Assembly (NCBI RefSeq): GCF_021117425.1
Contig: NZ_CP088298.1
Location: 2,480,001-2,544,000, forward strand
Length of the DNA: 64,000 bases
Direction of reading: 5' to 3'
From: Brevibacterium zhoupengii
GTDB lineage: Bacteria; Actinomycetota; Actinomycetes; Actinomycetales; Brevibacteriaceae
A program made the translations under genes and the position numbers. Below the pieces are notes generated by a model. It had not been told where the DNA came from and did no database searches. It saw nothing but the letters and a program-made list of their open reading frames with translations. Below, piece by piece: positions 10,373 to 18,676 of this stretch. Position 1 is the first letter of the stretch, and each line of letters opens with the position of its first letter.

Positions 10373-11875
10373 TTAGATTCCAAGGGTGCGATACCGTTCC
10401 ATCCGGCGTGCGAGGCGACGGTCGGAGGGTTCGCGCATGAGCTCGATGAGTTCGTACTCCAGTGTCGCACCGACCCTGGACACGAAGTCCAATGGCTCCT
10501 CACTCGCGTCCGGGTGTTCGGCGATGATGCGGTCGACGACTCCCGTCTCCTTGAGCATCGGCGCATGCACCCCTTGGCTCTGTGCCATCTCCGGTGCACG
10601 CTCGGTCGTGCGATGCACGATCGCCGAGGCTCCTTCCGGAGGCAGAGGTGAGAGCCACCCGTTCTCCGCGCTGAGCACGCGATCTGCAGGGATCAGGGCG
10701 AGGGCTCCCCCGCCTGAGCCTTCGCCCAGGATGAGTGAGACCGAGGGAGCGTCGAGGTTCGCGAGGTCGGCAAGGCTGCGTGCGATCTCTCCGGCGATGC
10801 CGCCCTCCTCTGCCGATTTCGACAGTGCGGCCCCTGGGGTGTCGATGACCGTCACGAGCGGCAGGTCGAGTTCGGCGGCCAAACGCATGCCGCGCCTGGC
10901 CTCGCGCAGTGCTGCCGGGCCCAGCGGCGCACGGGAGTCCTGCCGGAACCGGTCCTGGCCGAGGACGATGCACGGGGCGGATCCGAACTTCGCCAGCGCC
11001 AACAGCAGCCCTGGATCCTTCTCTCCCTGTCCTGTGCCGTTGAGGGGCAGCACGGTGTTGGCGGCGGTGCGCAGCAGGTCACGGACCCCGGGACGATCGG
11101 CGTTGCGGGAACGAGTGATCGCCTCCCAGGCGTCGGACTTCGGGTCGACCACCTCGGGGCGGGTGTCCGGGTCACCCACTCGGCAGGGAAGCTCTTTGGC
11201 GCCCATGAGGACATCGAGGACTCGAGCGAGGGTGGTCTGAATCCGCTCGGGACTGATCACAGCGTCGATGATCCCGTGCTTGTGCAGGTTCTCACCCGTC
11301 TGCACGTTCTCCGGGAACTTCTCCCCGTAGATGGCTTCGTAGACCCGCGGCCCGAGGAAGCCGATGAGCGACCCTGCCTCGGCGACGGTGACGTGGCCCA
11401 TCGATCCCCAGGATGCGAACACACCTCCGGTTGTGGGGTGGCGCAGGTACACGAGGTAGGGCAGAGCAGCCCGACGATGGGCCATAACGGCGTTGGTGAT
11501 CTTGACCATCGACAGGAACGCGATCGTGCCCTCCTGCATTCTGGTGCCGCCCGAGGCGGGACCGGCCAGCAGCGGCAGGCCCTCGAGCGTCGCGCGTTCG
11601 ATCGCGTCGACGAGCCGCTGGGCCGCGGCCACGCCGATCGACCCGGCGAGGAAACGGAATTCCCCAGCGACGATGGCGACACGACGACCCTCGATCCTGC
11701 CCTCTCCGGTGATGACGGCCTCATCGACTCCGGACTTCTCCCGGGCCGCGGCGAGTTCGGCCGCATACTCGTCGGAGATTCCCCCGGCGGGCGTGATCGG
11801 AGTCGTGTCCCAGGACACGAAGGATCCGTCGTCCACGACGATGTCGACGAGTTCATGAGCATTCAACCGTGCCAC
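10373..11875 (-). CDS. Fused acyl-CoA carboxylase carboxyltransferase (AccD-AccA type)
   Basis: This 500-residue protein joins two crotonase-like halves. The N-terminal half resembles AccD (AGPASGGTRMQEGTIAF, TTGGVFASWGSMGHV, GPRVYE) but lacks the zinc ribbon of the E. coli beta subunit. The C-terminal half resembles AccA (IDTPGAALSKSAEEGGIAGE, LGEGSGGGALAL). It should transfer carboxyl from carboxybiotin to acetyl-CoA or another acyl-CoA, but biotin carboxylase and carrier protein are not nearby, so the substrate is uncertain. The GTG at 11875 has AGGAGA seven bases upstream. It lies between a CoA-transferase gene and hisF on the same strand. Confidence 0.85.
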   Translation of the reverse strand: MARLNAHELVDIVVDDGSFVSWDTTPITPAGGISDEYAAELAAAREKSGVDEAVITGEGRIEGRRVAIVAGEFRFLAGSIGVAAAQRLVDAIERATLEGLPLLAGPASGGTRMQEGTIAFLSMVKITNAVMAHRRAALPYLVYLRHPTTGGVFASWGSMGHVTVAEAGSLIGFLGPRVYEAIYGEKFPENVQTGENLHKHGIIDAVISPERIQTTLARVLDVLMGAKELPCRVGDPDTRPEVVDPKSDAWEAITRSRNADRPGVRDLLRTAANTVLPLNGTGQGEKDPGLLLALAKFGSAPCIVLGQDRFRQDSRAPLGPAALREARRGMRLAAELDLPLVTVIDTPGAALSKSAEEGGIAGEIARSLADLANLDAPSVSLILGEGSGGGALALIPADRVLSAENGWLSPLPPEGASAIVHRTTERAPEMAQSQGVHAPMLKETGVVDRIIAEHPDASEEPLDFVSRVGATLEYELIELMREPSDRRLARRMERYRTLGI

Positions 11876-11946
11876 GTGCGTATCTCCTGTTCCAGATGTG
11901 TCTGACGAAGGGTATAGCGGTGTTGGACCTGCAGTGCTCGGGCGTC

Positions 11947-13152
11947 TCAGCCGTCCGAGTCGAGCCAGGACACGATCGCTTCGGCGTCCTCGTTCAGCAG
12001 CGGTGGAGCATCATGGGCAGTCCGCGTGGTCTCGACCTCGGCCTCACCATCGGCGTCGAAGAAGCGCAGGGGCGGTCCGGGCAGGTCGATGTCGCCGAGG
12101 ACCGGGTGGTCGACGGAGACCTTGAGGCCCTGGCTCAGCGCCTGGTCCCAGGAGTAAACCTCCTCGAGGGTGCGTACCGTGCCCGACGGAATCCCGGCGT
12201 CGCCGAGTTTGGCGAGCAGGTCATCTGGCCCATAGGCGGCGAACTTGCTCTCGATGAGTTCGATCACGGCCGGACGGTTCGCGACGCGGGAGGCATTGTC
12301 GGCCATGCCTTCCGTAGCTGGGTCGATGTCGAATGCGGCGCAGAACTTCTGCCACAGGTTCTCGTTGCCCACGGAGATCTGCACGGCACCTTCATGGCAT
12401 TTGAAGAGTCCATAGGGAGACAGCGACGGGTGGTGGTTGCCACCGGGCTCGGGGTTCTGTCCGGCCACTGTGGCGCGGGTGCCCTGGAAGGCATGGACTC
12501 CGACCATTCCGGCGATGAGGGAGGTGCGGACGACCTTGCCCTTGCCGGTGCGTTCGCGTTCGAGCAGAGCGGCGAGGACACCGTAGGAGCCGTAGATTCC
12601 GGCCAGGAGGTCTGCGATGGGCACGCCGACGCGCTGCATGTCATCCGGTCCCGAGCCTGTCAGTGACATCAGGCCTGCTTCGCCCTGAGCGATCTGGTCG
12701 TAGCCGGCGCGTGAGGATTCGGGTCCGTCGTGGCCGAAGCCGGTGATCGACAGGAGCACCAGGCGCGGGTTGATCTCCATGCACACCGTGGTGGAGAAGC
12801 CGAGGCGGTCGAGAACGCCGGAGCGGAAGTTCTCGATGAGCACGTCGGCGCGCGAGATGAGCTCTCGCAGAGTCTCCTTGCCGGTCTCAGACTTGAGGTC
12901 GAGGGCGATGGATTCCTTGTTGCGGTTGCAGGAGAAGAAGTACGTGGCCTGCGGGTCGTCTTCGGGTCCCACGAAGGGAGGGCCCCAGGAGCGGGAATCA
13001 TCGCCCTTGCCCGGGTTCTCCACCTTGATCACACGAGCGCCGAGGTCGCCGAACATCATTCCCGCATGTGGGCCGGCCAATGCGCGGGAGAGGTCGATGA
13101 CCGTGTATCCGGTCAGTGGGCCTTCGACCCCTGTGATTGTGTCGTTCGACAT
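11947..13152 (-). CDS. CaiB/BaiF (class III) CoA-transferase
   Basis: Class III CoA-transferases move CoA between carboxylic acids through an aspartyl thioester. The 401 residues include the family start IDLSRALAGPHAGMMFGDLGA, IKVENPGKGDDSR, and AGYDQIAQGEAGLMSLTG, whose Asp fits the catalytic position. The C-terminal region has WQKFCAAFD and GIPSGTVRTLEEV. The substrate cannot be read from sequence. The ATG at 13152 is preceded by AAGGAGG, better than the longer frame to 13179. It lies 71 bp upstream of the carboxyltransferase gene, which suggests a shared acyl-CoA role. Confidence 0.88.
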   Translation of the reverse strand: MSNDTITGVEGPLTGYTVIDLSRALAGPHAGMMFGDLGARVIKVENPGKGDDSRSWGPPFVGPEDDPQATYFFSCNRNKESIALDLKSETGKETLRELISRADVLIENFRSGVLDRLGFSTTVCMEINPRLVLLSITGFGHDGPESSRAGYDQIAQGEAGLMSLTGSGPDDMQRVGVPIADLLAGIYGSYGVLAALLERERTGKGKVVRTSLIAGMVGVHAFQGTRATVAGQNPEPGGNHHPSLSPYGLFKCHEGAVQISVGNENLWQKFCAAFDIDPATEGMADNASRVANRPAVIELIESKFAAYGPDDLLAKLGDAGIPSGTVRTLEEVYSWDQALSQGLKVSVDHPVLGDIDLPGPPLRFFDADGEAEVETTRTAHDAPPLLNEDAEAIVSWLDSDG

Positions 13153-13154
13153 TC

Positions 13155-13616
13155 CTATTCCTCCTTGAAGTGGGTCCATCTAGCGATGAGCATACGCAAT
13201 CGCTGACATTCCTCGTGGGCTCGGGGGCCATCCGCATGCTGGATCGCCATCACGTTGTAGGTGGTTCCGTCGGTCAGATCGAGGGTCGGCCAAGGGTCGT
13301 CGCCCTCCGGGGAGAACGCGACGCCGAGGATCTGGCCCCACGCGAAGGTCCGTGTCCTGACCATGTTCTTCACGACCAGTCCGGATTCGCTGGGTCGGGC
13401 CTGGATGTCGGACACGCGCAGCAGGGCGGCCGCGAAGATGATTCCCAGCAGGTTCATCCAGACCACATCGAGCGGTGTCCAAGGGTCCCAGTCCACGACG
13501 AGCAGTGCCACGGAGAGCACCGCGAACCCGATGAACACCACCACAGCGCCGACGATGCTGATGATGCGCACCTGGCGGGGTCGGAAGACGCGGAAATCAG
13601 ATTCGGCAGGCACCAA
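13155..13616 (-). CDS. Membrane protein with PH-like domain, next to hisG
   Basis: The 153-residue protein has two hydrophobic helices at about residues 17-41 and 50-68, followed by a soluble part (SGLVVKNMVRTRTFAWGQILGV and following) that resembles bacterial PH-like domains. It overlaps the 3' end of hisG by about 20 bp, and genes of this kind often follow hisG in actinobacteria. The start is TTG at 13616 or GTG at 13613; neither has a strong ribosome-binding site, so coupling to hisG termination is likely. The function is unknown. Confidence 0.75.
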   Translation of the reverse strand: MVPAESDFRVFRPRQVRIISIVGAVVVFIGFAVLSVALLVVDWDPWTPLDVVWMNLLGIIFAAALLRVSDIQARPSESGLVVKNMVRTRTFAWGQILGVAFSPEGDDPWPTLDLTDGTTYNVMAIQHADGPRAHEECQRLRMLIARWTHFKEE

Positions 13617-14436
13617 TGTTCGTCACCAGAATCGCACGAGCACCGACCGCGTAGAGACGGTCCATGACGTTGTTGACCTCTTTGGATTCGACCATGACGC
13701 GAGCGGCAACCCAGCCCGTCTCCTGCAGTGGGGAGATCGTGGGTGATTCGAGGCCGGGGGTCAGTCCGAGTGCTTGCGGCAGGAGCCGCTCTTCGATGTT
13801 GTAGTCGACGAGAACGTACTGGCGGGCCACCATCACCGATTCGAGTCGGCGCTTGAGCACCTCGATGGTCTCGGCTGCCCCGTCTCGCTGGACGAGGACG
13901 GCCTCGGACTCCAGCAGCGGTTCGCCGAAGGTCTCGAGCCCTGCCGCACGCAGGGTGCTGCCGGTTTCGACCACATCGGCGATGGCGTCGGCGACGCCGA
14001 GCTGGATGGAGACTTCGATCGCTCCGTCGAGCTGGACGGTCTTCGCGTCGATGCCTCTGGCCTGCAGGTCGGCATCGACGAGATTGGGGAAGCTGGTGGC
14101 GATGCGGGCACCCTCGAGCTGCGTCGGGGAGGTGAAGGATCCGCTGACCCCGGCGTAGAAGAACCGGGAGGCACCGAACCCGAGTCCGATGACTTCCTGC
14201 GCCTCGGCCTTCGACTCCAGCAGCAGATCACGACCGGTGATACCGGCGTCGAGGATTCCCGACCCGACGTAGACGGCGATGTCGCGGGGGCGCAGGTAGA
14301 AGAATTCGACGCCGTTGACTTCATCCTGATGGACCAGGGTCTTGCTTCCCCGGCGGGTGGAGTATCCGGCCTCGCTGAGCATCTCGGAGGCGGCTTCGGA
14401 CAGTGCGCCCTTGTTCGGCACGGCTACACGCAGCAT
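13597..14436 (-). CDS. hisG: ATP phosphoribosyltransferase, long form
   Basis: HisG joins ATP and PRPP in the committed step of histidine synthesis. At 279 residues it is the long, HisZ-independent form: catalytic lobes (MLRVAVPNKGALSE, DAGITGRDLL, the PRPP loop region DAIADVVETGSTLRAAGLE) plus a C-terminal regulatory domain (about residues 205-279) that binds histidine. Feedback inhibition is therefore expected from family knowledge. The ATG is preceded by AAGGA. hisE lies 81 bp upstream on the same strand. Confidence 0.96.
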   Translation of the reverse strand: MLRVAVPNKGALSEAASEMLSEAGYSTRRGSKTLVHQDEVNGVEFFYLRPRDIAVYVGSGILDAGITGRDLLLESKAEAQEVIGLGFGASRFFYAGVSGSFTSPTQLEGARIATSFPNLVDADLQARGIDAKTVQLDGAIEVSIQLGVADAIADVVETGSTLRAAGLETFGEPLLESEAVLVQRDGAAETIEVLKRRLESVMVARQYVLVDYNIEERLLPQALGLTPGLESPTISPLQETGWVAARVMVESKEVNNVMDRLYAVGARAILVTNIGACRI

Positions 14437-14490
14437 GGTGTCCTTTTGTGTTTCATCGTCAACGGTTTCGGGTGGTGCTCGGACTGCGGC

Positions 14491-14519
14491 TCAGGCGGTC
14501 TCTGGTTCAGGCGGTCTCT
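14491..14519. repeat. Tandem 13-bp repeat between hisE and hisG
   Basis: TCAGGCGGTCTCT occurs twice, at 14491-14503 and 14507-14519, separated by GGT, giving a 16-bp period. The second copy overlaps the hisE stop codon. It looks like a local duplication; no function is evident. Confidence 0.6.
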
Positions 14520-14781
14520 ACAGATGCGAGTTGACGTCGTCGAGGCTGAGATCCTTGGCGACCATGAGCACCTGCAGGTGGTAGAGCAGCTGAGAGATCT
14601 CCCCGGCGAGCTCGTCCTTGGTCTCGTATTCGGCCGCCATCCAGACCTCTGCGGCTTCTTCGACGACCTTCTTTCCGATCGCATGGACTCCGGCGTCGAG
14701 TTCGGCCACGGTCTTCGAGCCTTCGGGGCGATCGAGGGATTTCTGCAGGAGTTCGGCGTAGAGCGAGTCAAAGGTCTTCAC
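14518..14781 (-). CDS. hisE: Phosphoribosyl-ATP diphosphatase
   Basis: HisE hydrolyses phosphoribosyl-ATP to phosphoribosyl-AMP. It is an 87-residue all-alpha MazG-like protein with the metal-binding acidic helix [17 protein letters not shown] and the partner helix [16 protein letters not shown]. Standing alone from hisI and directly upstream of hisG is the normal actinobacterial arrangement. The start is GTG at 14781. A 13-bp repeat overlaps its stop codon. Confidence 0.94.
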   Translation of the reverse strand: MKTFDSLYAELLQKSLDRPEGSKTVAELDAGVHAIGKKVVEEAAEVWMAAEYETKDELAGEISQLLYHLQVLMVAKDLSLDDVNSHL

Positions 14782-14861
14782 GAATCCAGCCTAATACATC
14801 GCCGACTTCGCGTTCGCACAGGGTCTCGACCAGCGGGACAGCCCCAGCGAGCGGGACGGTC

Positions 14862-15527
14862 TCAGTCCTCGGGGCTGCGGTTGATGTCAGTGGCGCCGAG
14901 GTGCGGCGCAGAGATCGTCTGGCGTGATCTCTTCGACCAGTCGATGAAGCCGATGACGACCATGACGAGGAAGATGAGGTACACGGCCCCGGAGAACACG
15001 AGCCCTCCTGCCACCGCCAGAGGGATGCCGACGAGGTCGACTGCCAGCCACACGAACCAGAATTCGACGATCGCCCTTCCCTGGGCGTACATCGCCACGA
15101 GTGATCCGATGAAGATGTAGGCGTCTGGGTAGGGGTTCCATGACCATCCGCCCAGTGCCAGGACATAGCCGAACACCGCGGTGCCCAGAAGCAGGGCGCC
15201 GACCAGGAGGAATCGTTCCTTCCACGTGGCCCAGCGGACGAGGACCTCTCCTGCAGCTTCACGCGATTTGTTCCACTGCGTCCAGCCCCACACCGCGGCG
15301 ACGATGATGACGACCTGCCGTGAGGCGTTGCCGCCCAGGCCCGCAGAGATGCTCGCGGCGAAGAGCAGGATGGAACCGAGGATCTGGACCGGCCAGGACA
15401 GGATGTTGCGCCGCAGCGCCAGGACCACAGTGGCCAGGGCGCAGATGTTGCCGAACAGGTCGGAGTACGGCACCGGTTTGCCCAGCAGTTCGAATGCCGG
15501 CGTGTTCAGCCAGTCGAGCAGTTCCAT
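14862..15527 (-). CDS. pnuC: PnuC-family nicotinamide riboside/mononucleotide transporter
   Basis: The 221-residue protein has about seven hydrophobic helices. PnuC features are WPVQILGSILLF, the tryptophan-rich WGWTQW, NPYPDAYIFIGSLVAMYAQG, and EFWFVWLAVDLVGIPLAV, which resembles the substrate-binding helix of the family. It should import a pyridine nucleoside for NAD salvage; NMN, nicotinamide riboside and related vitamins cannot be told apart here. It starts 11 bp after rpe with a good AAGG site. No NAD riboswitch is visible upstream because rpe abuts it. Confidence 0.9.
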   Translation of the reverse strand: MELLDWLNTPAFELLGKPVPYSDLFGNICALATVVLALRRNILSWPVQILGSILLFAASISAGLGGNASRQVVIIVAAVWGWTQWNKSREAAGEVLVRWATWKERFLLVGALLLGTAVFGYVLALGGWSWNPYPDAYIFIGSLVAMYAQGRAIVEFWFVWLAVDLVGIPLAVAGGLVFSGAVYLIFLVMVVIGFIDWSKRSRQTISAPHLGATDINRSPED

Positions 15528-15538
15528 ATCGGCCTTCT

Positions 15539-16201
15539 TCAGTGCACGTGTGATGCTGCGAGCTCACGCAGCCCTGAGATCGCGGCGGCGGCGTCTTCGG
15601 GTCCGTAGACGGCTGAACCGGCCACGAGCACATCGGCACCGGCCTCGACGACGCGTTCGACCGTCGAGGTCGACACTCCCCCGTCGACCTGCAGTTTGAT
15701 CTCAAGCCCGGAGGCCGAAATCGCTTCACGGGTCCGCCGGATCTTCGGCAGGCACACATCGAGGAACTTCTGCCCGCCGAACCCGGGTTCGACGGTCATG
15801 ATGAGGATCTGGTCGAACTCGCCGAGGAGGTCGATGAAGGGTTCGATCGGAGTCGCCGGCTTGAGTGCGAGGCTGGCTTTGGCGCCCAGCTTCCGGATCT
15901 CCCTGGCCAGACGCACGGGTGCTGCGGCCGCCTCGGCGTGGAAGGTCACCGAGGCACAGCCGAGTTCGGCGTAGACGGGGGCGTGCCGATCCGCCTCGGC
16001 GATCATCAGATGAGCGTCGAGCGGGATCGGGCTGATCGCCTGGATCCGTTCGACCACGGGAGGACCGAAAGTCAGATTGGGGACGAAATGGTTGTCCATC
16101 ACGTCGATGTGGGCCATATCTGCTGTGCTGATCTTCGCCAGTTCACCCCGCAGGTCCGAGAAATCGGAGCTGAGGATGCTGGGATTGATCTCGATCGCCA
16201 T
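15539..16201 (-). CDS. rpe: Ribulose-phosphate 3-epimerase
   Basis: This 220-residue TIM-barrel enzyme interconverts ribulose 5-phosphate and xylulose 5-phosphate. The metal-binding and acid-base residues are in [45 protein letters not shown] and LQVDGGVS, all intact. It directly follows rsmB, with one base between the stop and the ATG, in the usual actinobacterial order fmt-rsmB-rpe. Confidence 0.97.
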   Translation of the reverse strand: MAIEINPSILSSDFSDLRGELAKISTADMAHIDVMDNHFVPNLTFGPPVVERIQAISPIPLDAHLMIAEADRHAPVYAELGCASVTFHAEAAAAPVRLAREIRKLGAKASLALKPATPIEPFIDLLGEFDQILIMTVEPGFGGQKFLDVCLPKIRRTREAISASGLEIKLQVDGGVSTSTVERVVEAGADVLVAGSAVYGPEDAAAAISGLRELAASHVH

Positions 16202-16202
16202 T

Positions 16203-17666
16203 TCAGTTCGCCTTCCGCATCAGAGCCAAGAACATTCCATCGGTGTTGTGGACATGGGGCCACAGCTGAGCGTACCGTCCCGCTCCCCTGCTCACCGAGG
16301 CGAACCCCTCGGAGTCGGCGCCGGTGACCTCGGCGAGGACCGCCGGTGCGTCGAGGATCTCGACATCGGTGTTGCGCAGGACATCGTCGACGACGAGTAC
16401 GGTCTCTGCGTAGTGGGGAGAGCAGGTGGAATAGGCCACGACTCCTCCGGGCGCGCAGGCATCAAGGGCAGCGCGCAGGAGCTCGCGCTGCAGCCCGGCC
16501 AAGGCGTTGATGTCTTCGGGTCGCCGACGGTAACGCGCTTCGGGACGACGACGCAGTGCGCCGAGGCCCGAGCAGGGGACGTCGACGAGGACCTTCGCGT
16601 AGGGGCCGGTGGCATCTCGGGCGTCTTGGACGCGGGTGGTGACGTTGTCGAGTGCCTGGGTGGAGGACCTGACGAGTTCGACCCTGTGTTCGCTGGAGTC
16701 GAAGGCGTCGAGGGCGGTGTCGTGCTGCTTGGCGATCGCTGCCAGAACTGCTGCCTTGCCTCCGGGGCCGGCACACAGGTCTGCCCAGGTGCCTGCCGGC
16801 GCCTCAACCTGTGCCAGTGCCAGCGCCACCAGGGCAGATCCTTCGTCCTGCACGCGGGCTCGACCGGTGGCGACGGCGTCGACGTTCTTGGGCACGGCAG
16901 TTTCGAGGGTGACGCCGATGGGTGAGAATTCGGTCGGGGCTCCAGGCAGTTCGCCACGGTCCACGAGTCCGGGCAGCGCGGAGACGCTGACCTTCGCCGC
17001 GGCATTGTCGGCTTCCAGCAGTGCCTCCAGTTCAGAAGCCTGACGTCCATGGCCCTTGAGCGCTTGGGTCATGGCCCGAACAATCCATTCGGGATGAGAG
17101 TATTCGATGGCCTGTTCGCCCACTGTGGTGGCACCGGCGGTCACGCGGCGCAGCCATTCGGCCCGGTCGACCTCGGAGATCCGACGCAGCACGGCGTTGA
17201 CGAATCCAGCGGTCTTCGGTGCATTGGTCTTGATCACAGCGACGGTCTCAGACAGTGCCGCATGGTCGGGCACGCGCATGGACAGGATCTGGTGGGCGCC
17301 GAGGCGCATGCCGGCCAGCGGTTCGGCGTCGATGCTGTCGATGGATCGGTTCGCGGCCCGGGCGATGATCGCATCATAGAACTCCTGTTGGCGCAGGGCG
17401 CCGTAGGTCAGTTCCGTTGTGAACGCCGCGTCCTGGGCATCCATGTGCGTGCGGGCCAGTTTGGCGGGTAGGAGCAGGTTCGCGTAGGAGTCCTTCGTCT
17501 CAACATCGACGAGGACCTCCCAGGCGATGCGCCGCGGCAGGTTCTTCGCCTGTCTGGGCGCGCGCTCCGTCTGCTGTCGGCGCGGAGCCGACTTCCTGCC
17601 GGCTCCGGCTGTGTTCCCGGGTGGCTGCTTCCGTGGCCTGCGCTCTTCTGCTGGCATCTGTCTCAT
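16203..17666 (-). CDS. rsmB: 16S rRNA (cytosine-C5)-methyltransferase RsmB
   Basis: RsmB methylates C967 of 16S rRNA (E. coli numbering). The 487 residues contain a basic, disordered N-terminus (about 1-40), a NusB-like RNA-binding domain (about 45-190) and a Rossmann methyltransferase domain with the SAM loop [15 protein letters not shown] and the two catalytic cysteines in VPCSGLGAL and [10 protein letters not shown]. The start overlaps fmt by 4 bp. The usual rsmB partner fmt is directly upstream. Confidence 0.95.
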   Translation of the reverse strand: MRQMPAEERRPRKQPPGNTAGAGRKSAPRRQQTERAPRQAKNLPRRIAWEVLVDVETKDSYANLLLPAKLARTHMDAQDAAFTTELTYGALRQQEFYDAIIARAANRSIDSIDAEPLAGMRLGAHQILSMRVPDHAALSETVAVIKTNAPKTAGFVNAVLRRISEVDRAEWLRRVTAGATTVGEQAIEYSHPEWIVRAMTQALKGHGRQASELEALLEADNAAAKVSVSALPGLVDRGELPGAPTEFSPIGVTLETAVPKNVDAVATGRARVQDEGSALVALALAQVEAPAGTWADLCAGPGGKAAVLAAIAKQHDTALDAFDSSEHRVELVRSSTQALDNVTTRVQDARDATGPYAKVLVDVPCSGLGALRRRPEARYRRRPEDINALAGLQRELLRAALDACAPGGVVAYSTCSPHYAETVLVVDDVLRNTDVEILDAPAVLAEVTGADSEGFASVSRGAGRYAQLWPHVHNTDGMFLALMRKAN

Positions 17667-18622
17667 GCTCCTTGCTCGGGGTCTGCCGCCGGCTCGGCGC
17701 TGGTTTCCAGGGGATCGAATCGGATGTCGCCGCGGCCGCGCAGGAAGTCAACGGCGGCCATGCGTGCTTTGCCGAAGGGTTGGATCTCCGTCACGTGGAC
17801 CCAGCCGTCGCCGCAGCCAAGCACTGCGGTCTTCTCCCAGGACGTCAGCAGGCCGACCTCCGGCGGGTCGGTGACCTCGGGGGCGGGTGTGAGACCGAAC
17901 AATTTGGTCCGCTTCCCGTCGACGTCAGCCCATGGTCCGGGGCTGGGGCTGACTCCGCGGGAGCGGTCGATGATGGCCTGTGCTGGTTCGGTGAAGTCGA
18001 GATGGGCGTCGTCGACGCCGATCTTGTCTGCGTGGGTCGCCTCTCCGGACTGTGGGGTGAGGACTGCGGTTCCGCCCTCGAGATCGTCGAAGGCTGCGAC
18101 CAGCTCTGCCGCGCCCCTGTGGGCGTAGTCATCGAGTGCTGTGGCGACATCGGCATGGTCCAATGGCAGTTCGAGGCGGCGCAGGACGGGGCCGGAGTCC
18201 ATCCCCTCGTCGATCTTGAACACGCTCACCCCGCTGTGCTGCTGGCCCGCGATCAGGGCTCGCTGGACGGGTGCGGCTCCGCGATGAGCGGGCAGCAGAG
18301 AGAAGTGGAGGTTGAACCAGCCGAGTTCGGCGGTGGACAGGGCTGCCGGTCCGGCGATGGCTCCATAGGCGACGACGGCCACGGCATCGACCTTGAGCGC
18401 TCGGAGTTCGGCGATGACCTCACCACGGAGGCGGCTCGCCTCGATGACATCGAGACCCAGCTCGAGTGCGCGGGCCTTGACCGGCGAGGGAGTGAGGACG
18501 CGTTTGCGTCCTACCGGGGCGTCGGGTCGGGTGAGGACGGCACGGATGCGGTGTCGAGATTCCACGAAAGCCTCGAGGGCTGGCACTGCGGCATCCGGGG
18601 TTCCGGCGAAGACGATATCCAC
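17663..18622 (-). CDS. fmt: Methionyl-tRNA formyltransferase
   Basis: Fmt formylates initiator Met-tRNA using 10-formyltetrahydrofolate. The 319 residues begin with MDIVFAGTPDAAVPAL and include the formyl-transfer region FNLHFSLLPAHRGAAPVQ, whose Asn and His are catalytic, then the flexible ID/E loop (KIDEGMDSGPVL). The C-terminal OB-like domain is present (about 210-310). The GTG start at 18622 has no Shine-Dalgarno; instead a TAGAAT -10 ends seven bases upstream, so the transcript may be leaderless. Confidence 0.96.
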   Translation of the reverse strand: MDIVFAGTPDAAVPALEAFVESRHRIRAVLTRPDAPVGRKRVLTPSPVKARALELGLDVIEASRLRGEVIAELRALKVDAVAVVAYGAIAGPAALSTAELGWFNLHFSLLPAHRGAAPVQRALIAGQQHSGVSVFKIDEGMDSGPVLRRLELPLDHADVATALDDYAHRGAAELVAAFDDLEGGTAVLTPQSGEATHADKIGVDDAHLDFTEPAQAIIDRSRGVSPSPGPWADVDGKRTKLFGLTPAPEVTDPPEVGLLTSWEKTAVLGCGDGWVHVTEIQPFGKARMAAVDFLRGRGDIRFDPLETSAEPAADPEQGA

Positions 18623-18629
18623 TTGAGGA

Positions 18630-18635
18630 ATTCTA
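18630..18635 (-). promoter_or_regulatory. Candidate -10 (TAGAAT) for a leaderless fmt transcript
   Basis: On the minus strand TAGAAT is followed by TCCTCAA and then the fmt GTG. This puts the expected start site at or next to the first base of the start codon. No clear -35 hexamer is present, and no ribosome-binding site lies upstream of the GTG. Confidence 0.5.
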
Positions 18636-18676
18636 CTTGTTTAGTCCGCAGGTGCTGCGCCCGGGCATCTTGGTGC

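Noticed and set aside
13774-15120. A 448-codon plus-strand open frame over hisG, hisE and pnuC
   Set aside because: It spans three well-supported genes on the opposite strand and shows only reverse-complement composition.
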